Source of the DNA: Aquisphaera insulae
Lineage (GTDB): Bacteria > Planctomycetota > Planctomycetia > Isosphaerales > Isosphaeraceae
Assembly (NCBI RefSeq): GCF_011064615.1
Contig: NZ_JAALJH010000020.1
Span: 51,535-115,534 of the forward strand
Reading direction: 5' to 3'
Length of the DNA stretch: 64,000 bases
Positions 52,884-61,984 of this stretch are shown here, piece by piece. Position 1 is the first letter of the stretch, and each line of letters opens with the position of its first letter. Position numbers and translations under genes: made by a program. A model generated the notes under the pieces. It had not been told where the DNA came from and did no database searches. It was given only the letters and a program-made list of their open reading frames with translations.

Positions 52884-54932
52884 ATGATCTCCGCATGGAT
52901 CCTTTGCACCTGTCTGGTCGCATCGGGGCCCGATGGCCAGCCGGCCGTCCACCCGAAGAAGGCGGAATCAGAATCGCAGGTGAAGCAGGCGCTCCAGGCC
53001 GAGGCGAAGGGGCTGGACGCCGAGCGGCTGACGCACCTGGCGCGGGCGATCGCGCTGGACCCGGGCAATGCGCTGGCGCGGGGCCTGATGGGGCTGGTGG
53101 AATACCAGGGCCGCTGGCAGCGATCCGAGACGGTCGAGGCGAAGGTGCGGGCGGACGACGCGAGGGCCGCGCGAGTCCGTGAGTACCTGGAGAGGCGCGC
53201 GAAGACGCTCATGCGGGCCGACTCGCAGGTCAAGCTGGCCGAGTGGTGCGAGCAGAATCACCTGACGGAGCAGGCGCAGGCCCACTACCGGCTCGCGGTC
53301 CGGCTCGATCCCTCCAGGGAGCTGGCCTGGCGCCGCCTGGGCTACAAGCGGCAGGGCCGCCACTGGGTCCATCCCGATGAGGAGGCTGCTCGGAAGGCCG
53401 AGGCCGACGCGCAGAAGAAGGCCAACGCGGACTGGCAGCCGCGAATGGTGAAGATTCGCGAGGGGCTGCTTGCCGCCAACCCGGCCGCGAGGGAGGCCGC
53501 GGAGCGACAGCTCGCGGCGATCACCGACCGTCGTGCCACGCCGTCGATCATGACGATCCTGGCCACGGGCAATGAGCGGCTCCAGCTTGATGCCGTCCAG
53601 GCGCTGGGCCAGCTCGACGGGCAGATGGCCGTCGCCGGCCTGGCCCAGCTCGCCGTCTTCAGCGACTCGGCCGCGGTCCGGTCGAACGCGTCGGCCACGC
53701 TCGTCCGCCGCGACACACGAAGCATCACCGACGGGCTCATCGGCCTGGTGCGACGGCCGTTCAAGTACGAGGTGATCCCCGCCACCGGCCCGGGGACGAG
53801 CGCCCAGCTCCTGGTCGACGGCGAGGCATTCGACGTCCAGAAGTCCTACCGCTTCCCCGTGCTCAACGTGACCCAGAATAGCTTCTGGGTCGAGCTGACG
53901 GACACGAAGGTCGTGGACGACGGCTTCGCGCAGCCGGATCCGCGTCGGCCGTCGTGGGGAGGGAGACCTCCCGGTATGACGATGGGACACAACGCGCAGA
54001 ACCTTCAGCGTGCCCAGGCCACGGCCAGGGCTGTCGATGAAGGCTCCCGGGCCAGGGCTGCGGAAACCGGTCAGGCCATCACGGCCCAGAACGAGTTCGC
54101 GTTGCAGGCCGCGCAGGAAGAGTTCGTTCGGCGGACCGTGGCCGTCCATCGATCGATCGAGGATGACATCCGGATGATCGACGGCCTGAACGATCAGATC
54201 GGTCAAATCAATGCGCGCGTGCTGCCGGTCCTGGCGTCGATCACGGGCCGGGATCTCGGGGCCGATCCCGACGGCTGGCGGCGATGGAGTGCCGACCAGC
54301 AGGGATACGTCTCGTCGTCCGAGCCGACCATCAAGCCGACCTACTCCGAGGTCGTCGCCGTCCCCGACGTCACCCTGACGCTCCAGGCCGGCGTGACCCG
54401 GACGAGCCAGATCACCCAGCATGTGAACAACCAGTTCCAATTCACCCCCGTGAGCGCCCACGACTGCTTCGCGGCCGGGACGATCGTCCACACGATCGAC
54501 GGGCCACGGTCGATCGAGTCGATCCGCGTGGGCGACCTGGTCCTCTCGCAGGATACGGCCGCCGGCTCCATGACGTTTCGCCCCGTGACCGACATTCACC
54601 ACAGCCCCCCCATGCCCACACTCCGGGTCGCCGTCGGCGACGAGACATTCCTCGCGACGGGGATCCACCGCTTCTGGAAGGTCGGCGAGGGCTGGGTGAT
54701 GGCTCGGGACCTGAAGCCCGGCGACCGCCTCCGCCGTGTAGGCTCCTCCGCGGTGGTCCGATCCGTCGAGCCCGACGCCGTCGTGCCCGTCTTCAACCTG
54801 GACGTGGACAGCAACCGCAACTTCTTCGTCGGCGAGCACCGTTTCCTGGTCCACGACTTCAGCCTGGTCCTCCCCGTTGATACCCCCTTCGACGGCCTCC
54901 GCAACGCCCATCAGGTCCCCGACTCCAACTGA
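52884..54932 (+). CDS. Exported repeat protein with C-terminal Hint domain (paralog 2)
   Basis: 682 residues with the same plan as paralog 1. The N-terminal ~85 residues are almost identical to paralog 1, also at DNA level. The rest is clearly diverged, with an insertion in the middle (GGRPPGMTMGHNAQNLQRAQ). The Hint domain spans about 528-660: Cys528 in HDCFAAGTIVHTIDGP, LATGIHRFWKVGEGW, and an end LVHDFS where the usual Asn is replaced by Phe659. Loss of that Asn fits Hint domains that cut only at the N-terminal side. The tail (PVDTPFDGL...HQV) resembles that of paralog 1. Confidence 0.88.
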   Translation: MISAWILCTCLVASGPDGQPAVHPKKAESESQVKQALQAEAKGLDAERLTHLARAIALDPGNALARGLMGLVEYQGRWQRSETVEAKVRADDARAARVREYLERRAKTLMRADSQVKLAEWCEQNHLTEQAQAHYRLAVRLDPSRELAWRRLGYKRQGRHWVHPDEEAARKAEADAQKKANADWQPRMVKIREGLLAANPAAREAAERQLAAITDRRATPSIMTILATGNERLQLDAVQALGQLDGQMAVAGLAQLAVFSDSAAVRSNASATLVRRDTRSITDGLIGLVRRPFKYEVIPATGPGTSAQLLVDGEAFDVQKSYRFPVLNVTQNSFWVELTDTKVVDDGFAQPDPRRPSWGGRPPGMTMGHNAQNLQRAQATARAVDEGSRARAAETGQAITAQNEFALQAAQEEFVRRTVAVHRSIEDDIRMIDGLNDQIGQINARVLPVLASITGRDLGADPDGWRRWSADQQGYVSSSEPTIKPTYSEVVAVPDVTLTLQAGVTRTSQITQHVNNQFQFTPVSAHDCFAAGTIVHTIDGPRSIESIRVGDLVLSQDTAAGSMTFRPVTDIHHSPPMPTLRVAVGDETFLATGIHRFWKVGEGWVMARDLKPGDRLRRVGSSAVVRSVEPDAVVPVFNLDVDSNRNFFVGEHRFLVHDFSLVLPVDTPFDGLRNAHQVPDSN

Positions 54933-55068
54933 CAGACGCCTCGGGCCCCTGCCATCCGCCCTCAACCCGCGCTAGAATGAGGGCCTGGGCCGGAGCCGCC
55001 CTGGAATCGGGCGACTTCGGCGAAGGTCTGTCCTTGTACTCCCGGTTCAGTAGCGAGGGCGTTGGACT

Positions 55069-55881
<813 letters not shown>

Positions 55882-55962
55882 CGCGGACATCGCGGATGAC
55901 AGAAAAGCCAGGACCAGGGAGGGAATCACGGATCGAGGAGGGGAGGACAATGCAGGGTAACG

Positions 55963-56146
55963 ACCACGGATGACACGGATAACACGGATGGAAGCGGGAA
56001 AAGTCGGTCAGGTTGGAGCCTGGGTCAGACTACCTGACCTGATTCGGCCTGACCTGACTGCTCCTTCCATCCTTATCCTCCGTTCCCTTCCCTCCCCGTT
56101 CATCCCATCCCCTGTCTTCATCCGTGATATCCGTGTCATCCGTGGT
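55963..56146. repeat. Inverted repeat element with 31-bp arms
   Basis: The left arm begins ACCACGGATGACACGGAT (55963-55993). The right arm (56116-56146) is its reverse complement with about two or three mismatches. About 120 bp between the arms hold smaller GTCAGG/CCTGAC dyads. A degenerate copy of the arm motif (ACCACGGATGACGCGGA) lies at the very end of the DUF1080 gene. The element fills the 289 bp gap and looks like a non-coding dispersed repeat. Confidence 0.65.
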
Positions 56147-56170
56147 AGTTACTCTTCTCTTCGTCTCAGA

Positions 56171-57994
56171 TCAGCGTATCGCGTGAAGGAGTTGATCCGC
56201 GGAGATCCCCTCCGAGAAGCGGTCCACGCCGTACCTGTCATAGAGCCGCAGCAATTCCCGCACGTCATCCTTGTGACGGTCGATGAGCTCGGCCGGAGCG
56301 TGTGACGGCGAGCCCCCGTGGTGCTGGACCCAGCGGGCCAGGTCGTTCAGGATCACGGTCCGCGGCGAGATGGTCATCTTCTCCACCCGGCCGCGGATCA
56401 CGGGGTCGTCGTCGGCTCCCATCGCTTCCTGAAGGATCGCGAGCCCGCGCCGTGCGGCCCTGGCGTCGATGCCGTAGCTGGCCGCCGGCCCGAAGCAGTG
56501 CTGATGGACTCCGGACTCCCTCGCCGTGTTCTGGATCAGGGCGATGTACTCCTTCACCTTCTCGGCCGCCTTGCCGTAGTAGGCGTCGATGAAGGCGTCC
56601 TTGATCTTGCGATCGTCCCCGGCGGGATCCCAGAGCATCCGCGAGATCAGGTCGTTGCGGACCTCGCAGAGTTCGGTGTTCTGCGCATTGCCGGGGGCCT
56701 GCATGAACACGCCTTTCACCCCGTGCGCGGCCAGGAACCTCACGTTCGGGCCGATCACGTCCAGGTTCGGGCAGGGCGAATTATACGAGGAGAAATTCGT
56801 GTTGTAGTTCCACACGTAAACATTGGACGTGATCTTGCACCAGCCCTCCAGGTCCCGGCAGAAGGCCACGTTCAGCGGGCAGTTCGGGTCGTCCAGGGGA
56901 TGGAGCTGGCAGGCCTCGATGCTGCAGAGCTGGATCGCGACGTTCGGCCGGGGCTTCAGGCCCTTCGGCGGCTTCCGCGAGAACTGGTAGGCGAGCGTCC
57001 CCACGAAGACGCCCGGGTTCTTCTTCGCCACCGCGTCGGCCGCCTCGTTCACCAGGGTGAGCAGCGAGCCCATGTGCGAGTCTTCACGTTCGTCGATGGC
57101 CCGGCAGGCGTCGCAACGGCAGTATTCCGTGTTGTCGTTCTGGGAGATGGAGACATTCCCGGACGTCTTCTTCTCGCGGTCGATCTTCGCGAGCACGCCC
57201 TCGATGATCCGCCGCCGGACCTCGGGATGGGTGAAGCACGGCTGGGTGCCGCCGTCCTCGGCGTTGTCCTCCTGCATGAACGCCCGGCGCTTGCCGTTGA
57301 CCAGGCTGAAGAACTCGGGGTGCTCCTTCCCGAGCCTCGCCACGGGGACCCACTCCGGGACGCTGTGCGAGATCAACGTCCACGCCGAGCTCCCGCCGAG
57401 CTCCGGCGCGGAGGTCACGGCGTTGTTCCGGAGCCTCGCCGCGAACGCCGGCTGGGCGTGATTGACGCCGAAATACGAGTACCGCCAGGCGAACCGCGGC
57501 TGGAACGTCCGCTCGCCGGATGCAATCGGTCGGGCGGCGCGATCGGTCGGGACCGAGGTGGCATCGTTCCAGAGGAATCGGACGCCCAGGTCGTCCTCCA
57601 GGAACGCATAGACGCCGTAGAGCGTCCCCCGCGGCGCGCCGCCGGCGATCTCCACGCGGCCGTCGCCGACCTTGATTCGGAACCCCTCGTCGCCGAGGTC
57701 GTCCGTCTTCAGCGCGGCCGCCTTCCCGATCAGGATCGCCCGCGCGGGCGGGCTATCGGTCGCGAGGATCTCCGCCGGGCCCTTCGCCCCGGCGACCTTC
57801 GGGAGGAACTCGCGGAGCTCCTCGGCCGCATGCCTCTCCGCGGGCGCGGCCCCGGGGGGGATCACGATGGGCCAGCTCGCGAGCGTGACCGGCGTGACCT
57901 CGCCCCGGGCCGGCGTGGTCACCAGGGCGGAGGTCGTGCAAAGGAGTGCCGCGAGGCCGATGCGTGTGCTGACGGGGGAGGCGAACCGTCGCAT
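56171..57994 (-). CDS. DUF4838 domain protein, exported, probable glycoside-active protein
   Basis: 607 residues. A signal peptide (GLAALLCTTSALVTTPARG) is followed by an alpha-glucuronidase N-terminal-like domain (about 35-135, AERHAAEELREFLPKVAGAK, YGVYAFLEDDLGVRFLW) and then DUF4838 (about 190-460: PCFTHPEVRRRIIEGVLAKI, SISQNDNTEYCRCDACRAID, NVAIQLCSIEACQLHPLDDP, NVYVWNYNTNFSSYNSPCPN). The role is probably polysaccharide degradation outside the cell. The catalytic residues are not established. The ATG at 57994 gives the signal peptide; upstream frames do not look coding. Confidence 0.9.
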   Translation of the reverse strand: MRRFASPVSTRIGLAALLCTTSALVTTPARGEVTPVTLASWPIVIPPGAAPAERHAAEELREFLPKVAGAKGPAEILATDSPPARAILIGKAAALKTDDLGDEGFRIKVGDGRVEIAGGAPRGTLYGVYAFLEDDLGVRFLWNDATSVPTDRAARPIASGERTFQPRFAWRYSYFGVNHAQPAFAARLRNNAVTSAPELGGSSAWTLISHSVPEWVPVARLGKEHPEFFSLVNGKRRAFMQEDNAEDGGTQPCFTHPEVRRRIIEGVLAKIDREKKTSGNVSISQNDNTEYCRCDACRAIDEREDSHMGSLLTLVNEAADAVAKKNPGVFVGTLAYQFSRKPPKGLKPRPNVAIQLCSIEACQLHPLDDPNCPLNVAFCRDLEGWCKITSNVYVWNYNTNFSSYNSPCPNLDVIGPNVRFLAAHGVKGVFMQAPGNAQNTELCEVRNDLISRMLWDPAGDDRKIKDAFIDAYYGKAAEKVKEYIALIQNTARESGVHQHCFGPAASYGIDARAARRGLAILQEAMGADDDPVIRGRVEKMTISPRTVILNDLARWVQHHGGSPSHAPAELIDRHKDDVRELLRLYDRYGVDRFSEGISADQLLHAIR

Positions 57995-58135
57995 GGGTGG
58001 CTCCTTCGGGGGGATGATGCGGTGGGTAGCTGACCCGATCGTGTGCGTGGATCGCTGAAGCAGGGATCGTCGGCGGGCTGGGCAGCCAGCGCTCAACGTA
58101 TCGCCCCCGAGGGCCCCGGGCAAGGGGCGGCTCGC

Positions 58136-59212
58136 TCACCAGAGCGAGAGGATCGCGACCGTTCCGATCACCGAGAGGAACGCGAGCGGGAAGGCCCAGC
58201 GAGCTCGATGCTGGATTCGGAGGGCCGCATCCGGCCCCTTCTTCTTGAAGATCACGTGGAGGGTCGACACGGCGAAGATCACCGCCAGGACGAAGGAGAA
58301 CGCGCTCAGGGTATAGCGGTCGATGAAGGTGAGATAGGCGACCTTGGGCAGGGAGAAATCCACGGCGTACGTGAAGGTGACCAGCGAGAGGAGGATCGCC
58401 AGGCCGGTGCTGACCTGCGGCTGGAGGATGGTGACATCGAACCAGAAGACCAGCCAGGTGGTCATGACCAGGAGGGTCATCGGCAGGAGCACTCGCCAGA
58501 CGTAGAAGGTGGATCGACGCGTGATCTTCACCTCGAAGAGGAGCCGCTCGTCGCCGCGGATCTCCCCGGGGCGCCTCTCGATGCGGGCGCCCACCTGGCC
58601 GACCTCCCAGTCCGTCACCGACGCGTCGGATAGCTTGCCCACACGCTCCTCGTCCACCCGGAGGTCGAGGTCCCTGGCGAACGGGTCGAACGGGGCGACC
58701 ACCACGGTGAGGGTCTGACGGTCGAAGGGGAACTTCCTGAGGTCGAACTGCGACTGGAATTTGTGGCTGAACCTCACTCGCTGAGTGGCGTGCCCCTGGT
58801 CGTCCACGTAGATGTCGCCCTCGCGTTCGGCCAGCACCTGCTCGACGGCATTGACGAACTCCAGCGCGGGGGTCCAGACCTGGCCCGGGCGGTATCGCCT
58901 CGGCTTCCCGTGTCGTTCTCCTTCCTTGAGGGCAAGCCCCGGATCCGTCCAGCTCACGTCGAGATAGCCGGCCATGTCGAACGACTCCTCGCGCAGGTTG
59001 ATCCGTGCGAAGTCGATCAGGTAGACGCCCAGCGAGACCTCCAGCCGCTTGCCGTCCTCCCCCGGCCAGTGGATGCCCTCCTTGCGGAGCGTCTCCGTCA
59101 TCGGCGAGACGTCCGCTGCAGGCGCCGCCGTTACCGTCCCTGTCGCACCGGCCACGAGCGCGGTCAGCAGGATTGCGACACGGACGCCGTCGGGCATACC
59201 GTCAACCATCAT
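58136..59212 (-). CDS. Prokaryotic pentameric ligand-gated ion channel (Cys-loop family)
   Basis: 358 residues. A signal peptide (AILLTALVAGATGTVTAA) is followed by an extracytoplasmic ligand-binding beta-sandwich (about 45-235). It contains FDMAGYLDVSWTDPGLAL and the Pro-loop KFPFDRQTLTVVVAPFDP, which replaces the disulphide Cys-loop of animal receptors, as in GLIC and ELIC. Four helices follow: M1 (FYVWRVLLPMTLLVMTTWLV), pore-lining M2 (VSTGLAILLSLVTFTYAVD), M3 (TLSAFSFVLAVIFAVSTLHV) and M4 (WAFPLAFLSVIGTVAILSLW). The M3-M4 loop is short. It lies 27 bp downstream of a dynamin-like GTPase on the same strand and is probably co-transcribed. Ligand and ion are unknown. Confidence 0.88.
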   Translation of the reverse strand: MMVDGMPDGVRVAILLTALVAGATGTVTAAPAADVSPMTETLRKEGIHWPGEDGKRLEVSLGVYLIDFARINLREESFDMAGYLDVSWTDPGLALKEGERHGKPRRYRPGQVWTPALEFVNAVEQVLAEREGDIYVDDQGHATQRVRFSHKFQSQFDLRKFPFDRQTLTVVVAPFDPFARDLDLRVDEERVGKLSDASVTDWEVGQVGARIERRPGEIRGDERLLFEVKITRRSTFYVWRVLLPMTLLVMTTWLVFWFDVTILQPQVSTGLAILLSLVTFTYAVDFSLPKVAYLTFIDRYTLSAFSFVLAVIFAVSTLHVIFKKKGPDAALRIQHRARWAFPLAFLSVIGTVAILSLW

Positions 59213-59239
59213 CGATCTCCGGGAGTCTCCCGATCGCCG

Positions 59240-61273
59240 TCATGTCGCGACCTCGCGTTTCACGGGGCCTCGATCGCGAGCCGTGGACGCGGGCACCACG
59301 GGCTCGATCATCGGAGGAATCGGGTCGATCGAGGCCTGGGCTTCCGCCCCCGTCGTGGCGGGCCTGCCGTTGGTCCTCAGGCCGCCGAGGCCCAGGTCGA
59401 GCACGCCCCCCCCGCCGACGGCCCCCTTGAGCTGGCCGAGCTCGCGGGCGATCGAATCGAGCGTCGCCGCATGGCCGCGGATCGACAGGCAGGCGGCCGC
59501 GCTGTCGGCGTAGAGCGATTCGAACAGGTCCGCCGGGGAGAGCCGGATCACGGCCCCCTTCAGCTCGCGGACGATCCCCCGGTTGAGGAGGTGGAGCAGC
59601 AGGAAGCCGAGCAGCACGCCCCAGATCAGGCACCAGAGCGCGGCCTGGAGGAGGAAGTCCAGGCCGAGCAATGGGGCACGGTTCCACAAATGCTCATAGA
59701 AGAAATTTCGACCCATGTGGAAGGCCAGGTAGGCGGGCAGGAGGCAGAAGGCAGCCTCGAAGAGGACGTGCACCGGGCGGCTCGCCCGGGTGGCGACCCG
59801 GCGTTCGATGATCGCGCCGGCCTCCGTATCGAGCTTCTGGTACGCCGCCACCGCCACGTCGGCGAGCTGCTCCGCGGAGAGGTCACGCGGCGTCGCCGTG
59901 GTCGATGCCGGCGCGGGCGAATTGATGCCGGCGTCGGCGAGATGGCCGCGGAGGACGCTGCGGGCGCGGGCGACGTCCGCCTCGGTGAGGCCGAGGTCCG
60001 CCTCCGCAGCCCAGGCGCCCGCGGCCTGCCGCTCCCGCCATTTCTCGCCGGCGAGCTGCGAGAGCGCGAGCCCCCCGGCGAGCATCGCCTGGGTGGGGGT
60101 CCGTGCCCGCAGCAGGATCAGCGATCGGACCAGGCTCCCCCCCGCCGACCAGAGGCCGAGCAGCCCGGCGAGCGGCCCGGCGCCCCAGGCCTGCGTCAGG
60201 GCGCGGAGCACCCGGGACCGCCAGAGCCGCCGGTTGGCGTCGATCCGCTCGGTCATCCGCGCGCGGACCTTCGCCAGCAGGGCGGCGCGGTCGGCGTCCA
60301 TCGAGCGCTCGAGCCGGCCGACCGCGTCGAGGCCGGCGTCGATGGGGGGGCGGATCGTCGCCAGCAGCCAGTCGTAAAGCCCCAGCAGGTTCGCCCGCCG
60401 GATCCGGTGCCGGGCCCGGCTGGCGAGCTCGTGCTCCAGCAGGTCGCGGAAGCGGGCGAACTCCGCGTCCACGGGCTCGCCCAGCTCCTGGTTCCGCAGC
60501 GCATCGGCCGCGTCGAGCCGGAAGACCTCCGGGACGTCCAGGCCCAGGCCGTCCAGGTAGGTCCGCAGGTCGCGGCGGTTGTCCTCGTCGAGCTTCGAAT
60601 GCGTCTGGACGTAGAGGATCTGCCGCCCGGGTGCGTTCTTGAGCAGCTCCCGGCCGACGACGTGCGACTTGTACTTCTGCGAGGTCACCGTGTGCACCAG
60701 GACGTCGCAGTGCGGCAGCACCGTGCGGAGGATGTCCAGGTGCTTCACCCCCCCCGCCCCGTCCTCCGGGTCCTGGGTGTCGGGGTCGGGGCAGTCCACC
60801 AGGATCATCTGCTGGAGCATCGGGACGTTGATCTTGTGGACTTCCATGTCGTCGTCGTCCAACCCGAGGAAGCGCGGATCCACCGACGGATGGCAGGCGA
60901 CCACCGCGCGCCGGGTCATCGGCCGGTATTCCTTCCCGGCCCGGCTGACCGGCCGGCCGAGCAGCGCGTTGAAGAGCGTGCTCTTGCCGGTGCCCGACCC
61001 GCCCAGGAACCCGACCACGAGCGCCCGGTCGAGGTCGATCTCCGGGGCCTTCAGCCGGGGTTCCAGCCGCCTCACCAGCCCGCTCGCCTCCTCGAACGGC
61101 GGCCACGCCGGCGCGTTCCTGGCCCAGGCGACGAGCCGCGCGTACAGCCGGTCGAAGCCGGCGAGCAGGTGCTCCTTCTCCCAGTCGGGGGCGGTCGGGC
61201 GGCTGTGATCGGCCAAGGGATTGCCTTTCTTCGGATCGGAGCGTCGTCTCACAGGAAGTTCAGAGCGCGACAT
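59240..61273 (-). CDS. Dynamin-like membrane GTPase 1
   Basis: About 677 residues. P-loop GGSGTGKST (G91-T99), a switch with RPMTRRAVVACHPS, G3 VDCPDPDTQD, and G4-like THSKLD. The C-terminal half is helical with two membrane segments (about 535-600, LLGLDFLLQAALWCLIWGVL and GFLLLHLLNRG). The layout suits bacterial dynamin-like/YfjP-type GTPases that act on membranes. The start is uncertain: ATG at 61291 or 61273, or TTG at 61216, which has a better ribosome site (AAAGG). It lies between the HNH gene and the ligand-gated channel gene. Confidence 0.83.
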   Translation of the reverse strand: MSRSELPVRRRSDPKKGNPLADHSRPTAPDWEKEHLLAGFDRLYARLVAWARNAPAWPPFEEASGLVRRLEPRLKAPEIDLDRALVVGFLGGSGTGKSTLFNALLGRPVSRAGKEYRPMTRRAVVACHPSVDPRFLGLDDDDMEVHKINVPMLQQMILVDCPDPDTQDPEDGAGGVKHLDILRTVLPHCDVLVHTVTSQKYKSHVVGRELLKNAPGRQILYVQTHSKLDEDNRRDLRTYLDGLGLDVPEVFRLDAADALRNQELGEPVDAEFARFRDLLEHELASRARHRIRRANLLGLYDWLLATIRPPIDAGLDAVGRLERSMDADRAALLAKVRARMTERIDANRRLWRSRVLRALTQAWGAGPLAGLLGLWSAGGSLVRSLILLRARTPTQAMLAGGLALSQLAGEKWRERQAAGAWAAEADLGLTEADVARARSVLRGHLADAGINSPAPASTTATPRDLSAEQLADVAVAAYQKLDTEAGAIIERRVATRASRPVHVLFEAAFCLLPAYLAFHMGRNFFYEHLWNRAPLLGLDFLLQAALWCLIWGVLLGFLLLHLLNRGIVRELKGAVIRLSPADLFESLYADSAAACLSIRGHAATLDSIARELGQLKGAVGGGGVLDLGLGGLRTNGRPATTGAEAQASIDPIPPMIEPVVPASTARDRGPVKREVAT

Positions 61274-61310
61274 CGAGGACTCATCGACCACCGCGCGGCA
61301 ATGCTGCTCT

Positions 61311-61709
61311 TCATGGGTAGAGCCCGCGGGCGATGAGCGCCGCTCGAAACTGGAGACGCTGCCCCGCGTTCATCGAGAGCACACGAACGGTCGTTCGGCC
61401 GGTTGCCGTCCGACCCAGGATCAGCGGCCCTCGGAGCTCGAAGTGCTCGGCCCAGGATTGGTTTCTCGGGTCGAATAGAAGTTCGATCCTGCCCGTGTCC
61501 GGATCGATCCCAACGAGATCCGAGCCCTTGAACAGGTTGCATCGCGCGCACGCCACGCAGAGGTTCGACGGGTCGTCGATTCCACCGTGCTTCCTCGCGA
61601 CGATGTGCTCGATGTGATGGCTGATCTCGACGTGTTCCTGCGAGATTCGGCAATACTCGCAACGTCCTCCCGCACGTTCCCAGATGGTCGTCCGGGTCGC
61701 CACGTCCAT
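61311..61709 (-). CDS. HNH endonuclease
   Basis: 132 residues. Zinc and catalytic motifs: CEYC (C17, C20), HHIEHIVARKHGG (H31-H35), N49 in DDPSNLCVACARCNLFKG with three more Cys. This is a compact HNH fold likely to cut DNA. The C-terminal half (about 70-132) is a small domain with ELLFDPRNQSWAEHFELRGP. The ATG overlaps the stop of the 88-residue gene by one base (TGATG), so the two are a module. It sits between two dynamin-like GTPase genes. Confidence 0.9.
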   Translation of the reverse strand: MDVATRTTIWERAGGRCEYCRISQEHVEISHHIEHIVARKHGGIDDPSNLCVACARCNLFKGSDLVGIDPDTGRIELLFDPRNQSWAEHFELRGPLILGRTATGRTTVRVLSMNAGQRLQFRAALIARGLYP

Positions 61710-61975
61710 CAGTCGTCCGCATCAAGACGTTGTCGGGCCTTGAGCTTGAGGATGGCAAGCATGTCGGCCGCCTCGATGTAGCTCAGGTATTCGTCGCGTT
61801 CCTCGCTCGTGAGGAGCCCTTCGTTGGCTCGCCCTGCCAGGATCGCGACTCTGGCCTGAACCTCGGAGTCGGGGCTGGTATCGAGCAAGCTCTGGGCCGC
61901 CTCCCTGTTCAGGGCGGACGCGAGCGGGTCGAGGATCCGGTCCAGGAACCGGGCGGCAAGGGTCTGCGTTTCCAT
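61709..61975 (-). CDS. Small helical partner of the HNH endonuclease
   Basis: 88 residues, all helical and acidic. The second half (GLLTSEERDEYLSYIEAADM) resembles that of the small protein at 1701-1943. Coupling to the HNH gene by TGATG and its size fit an antitoxin or immunity-like partner, but there is no direct evidence. It starts 9 bp after the stop of GTPase 2, with an AGGA that overlaps that stop. Confidence 0.75.
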   Translation of the reverse strand: METQTLAARFLDRILDPLASALNREAAQSLLDTSPDSEVQARVAILAGRANEGLLTSEERDEYLSYIEAADMLAILKLKARQRLDADD

Positions 61976-61984
61976 TCCACTATC

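Noticed and set aside
50567..54932. Polymorphic toxin with immunity gene
   Set aside because: The Hint domains suggested it, but there is no room for a toxin domain after them and no small immunity-like gene downstream.
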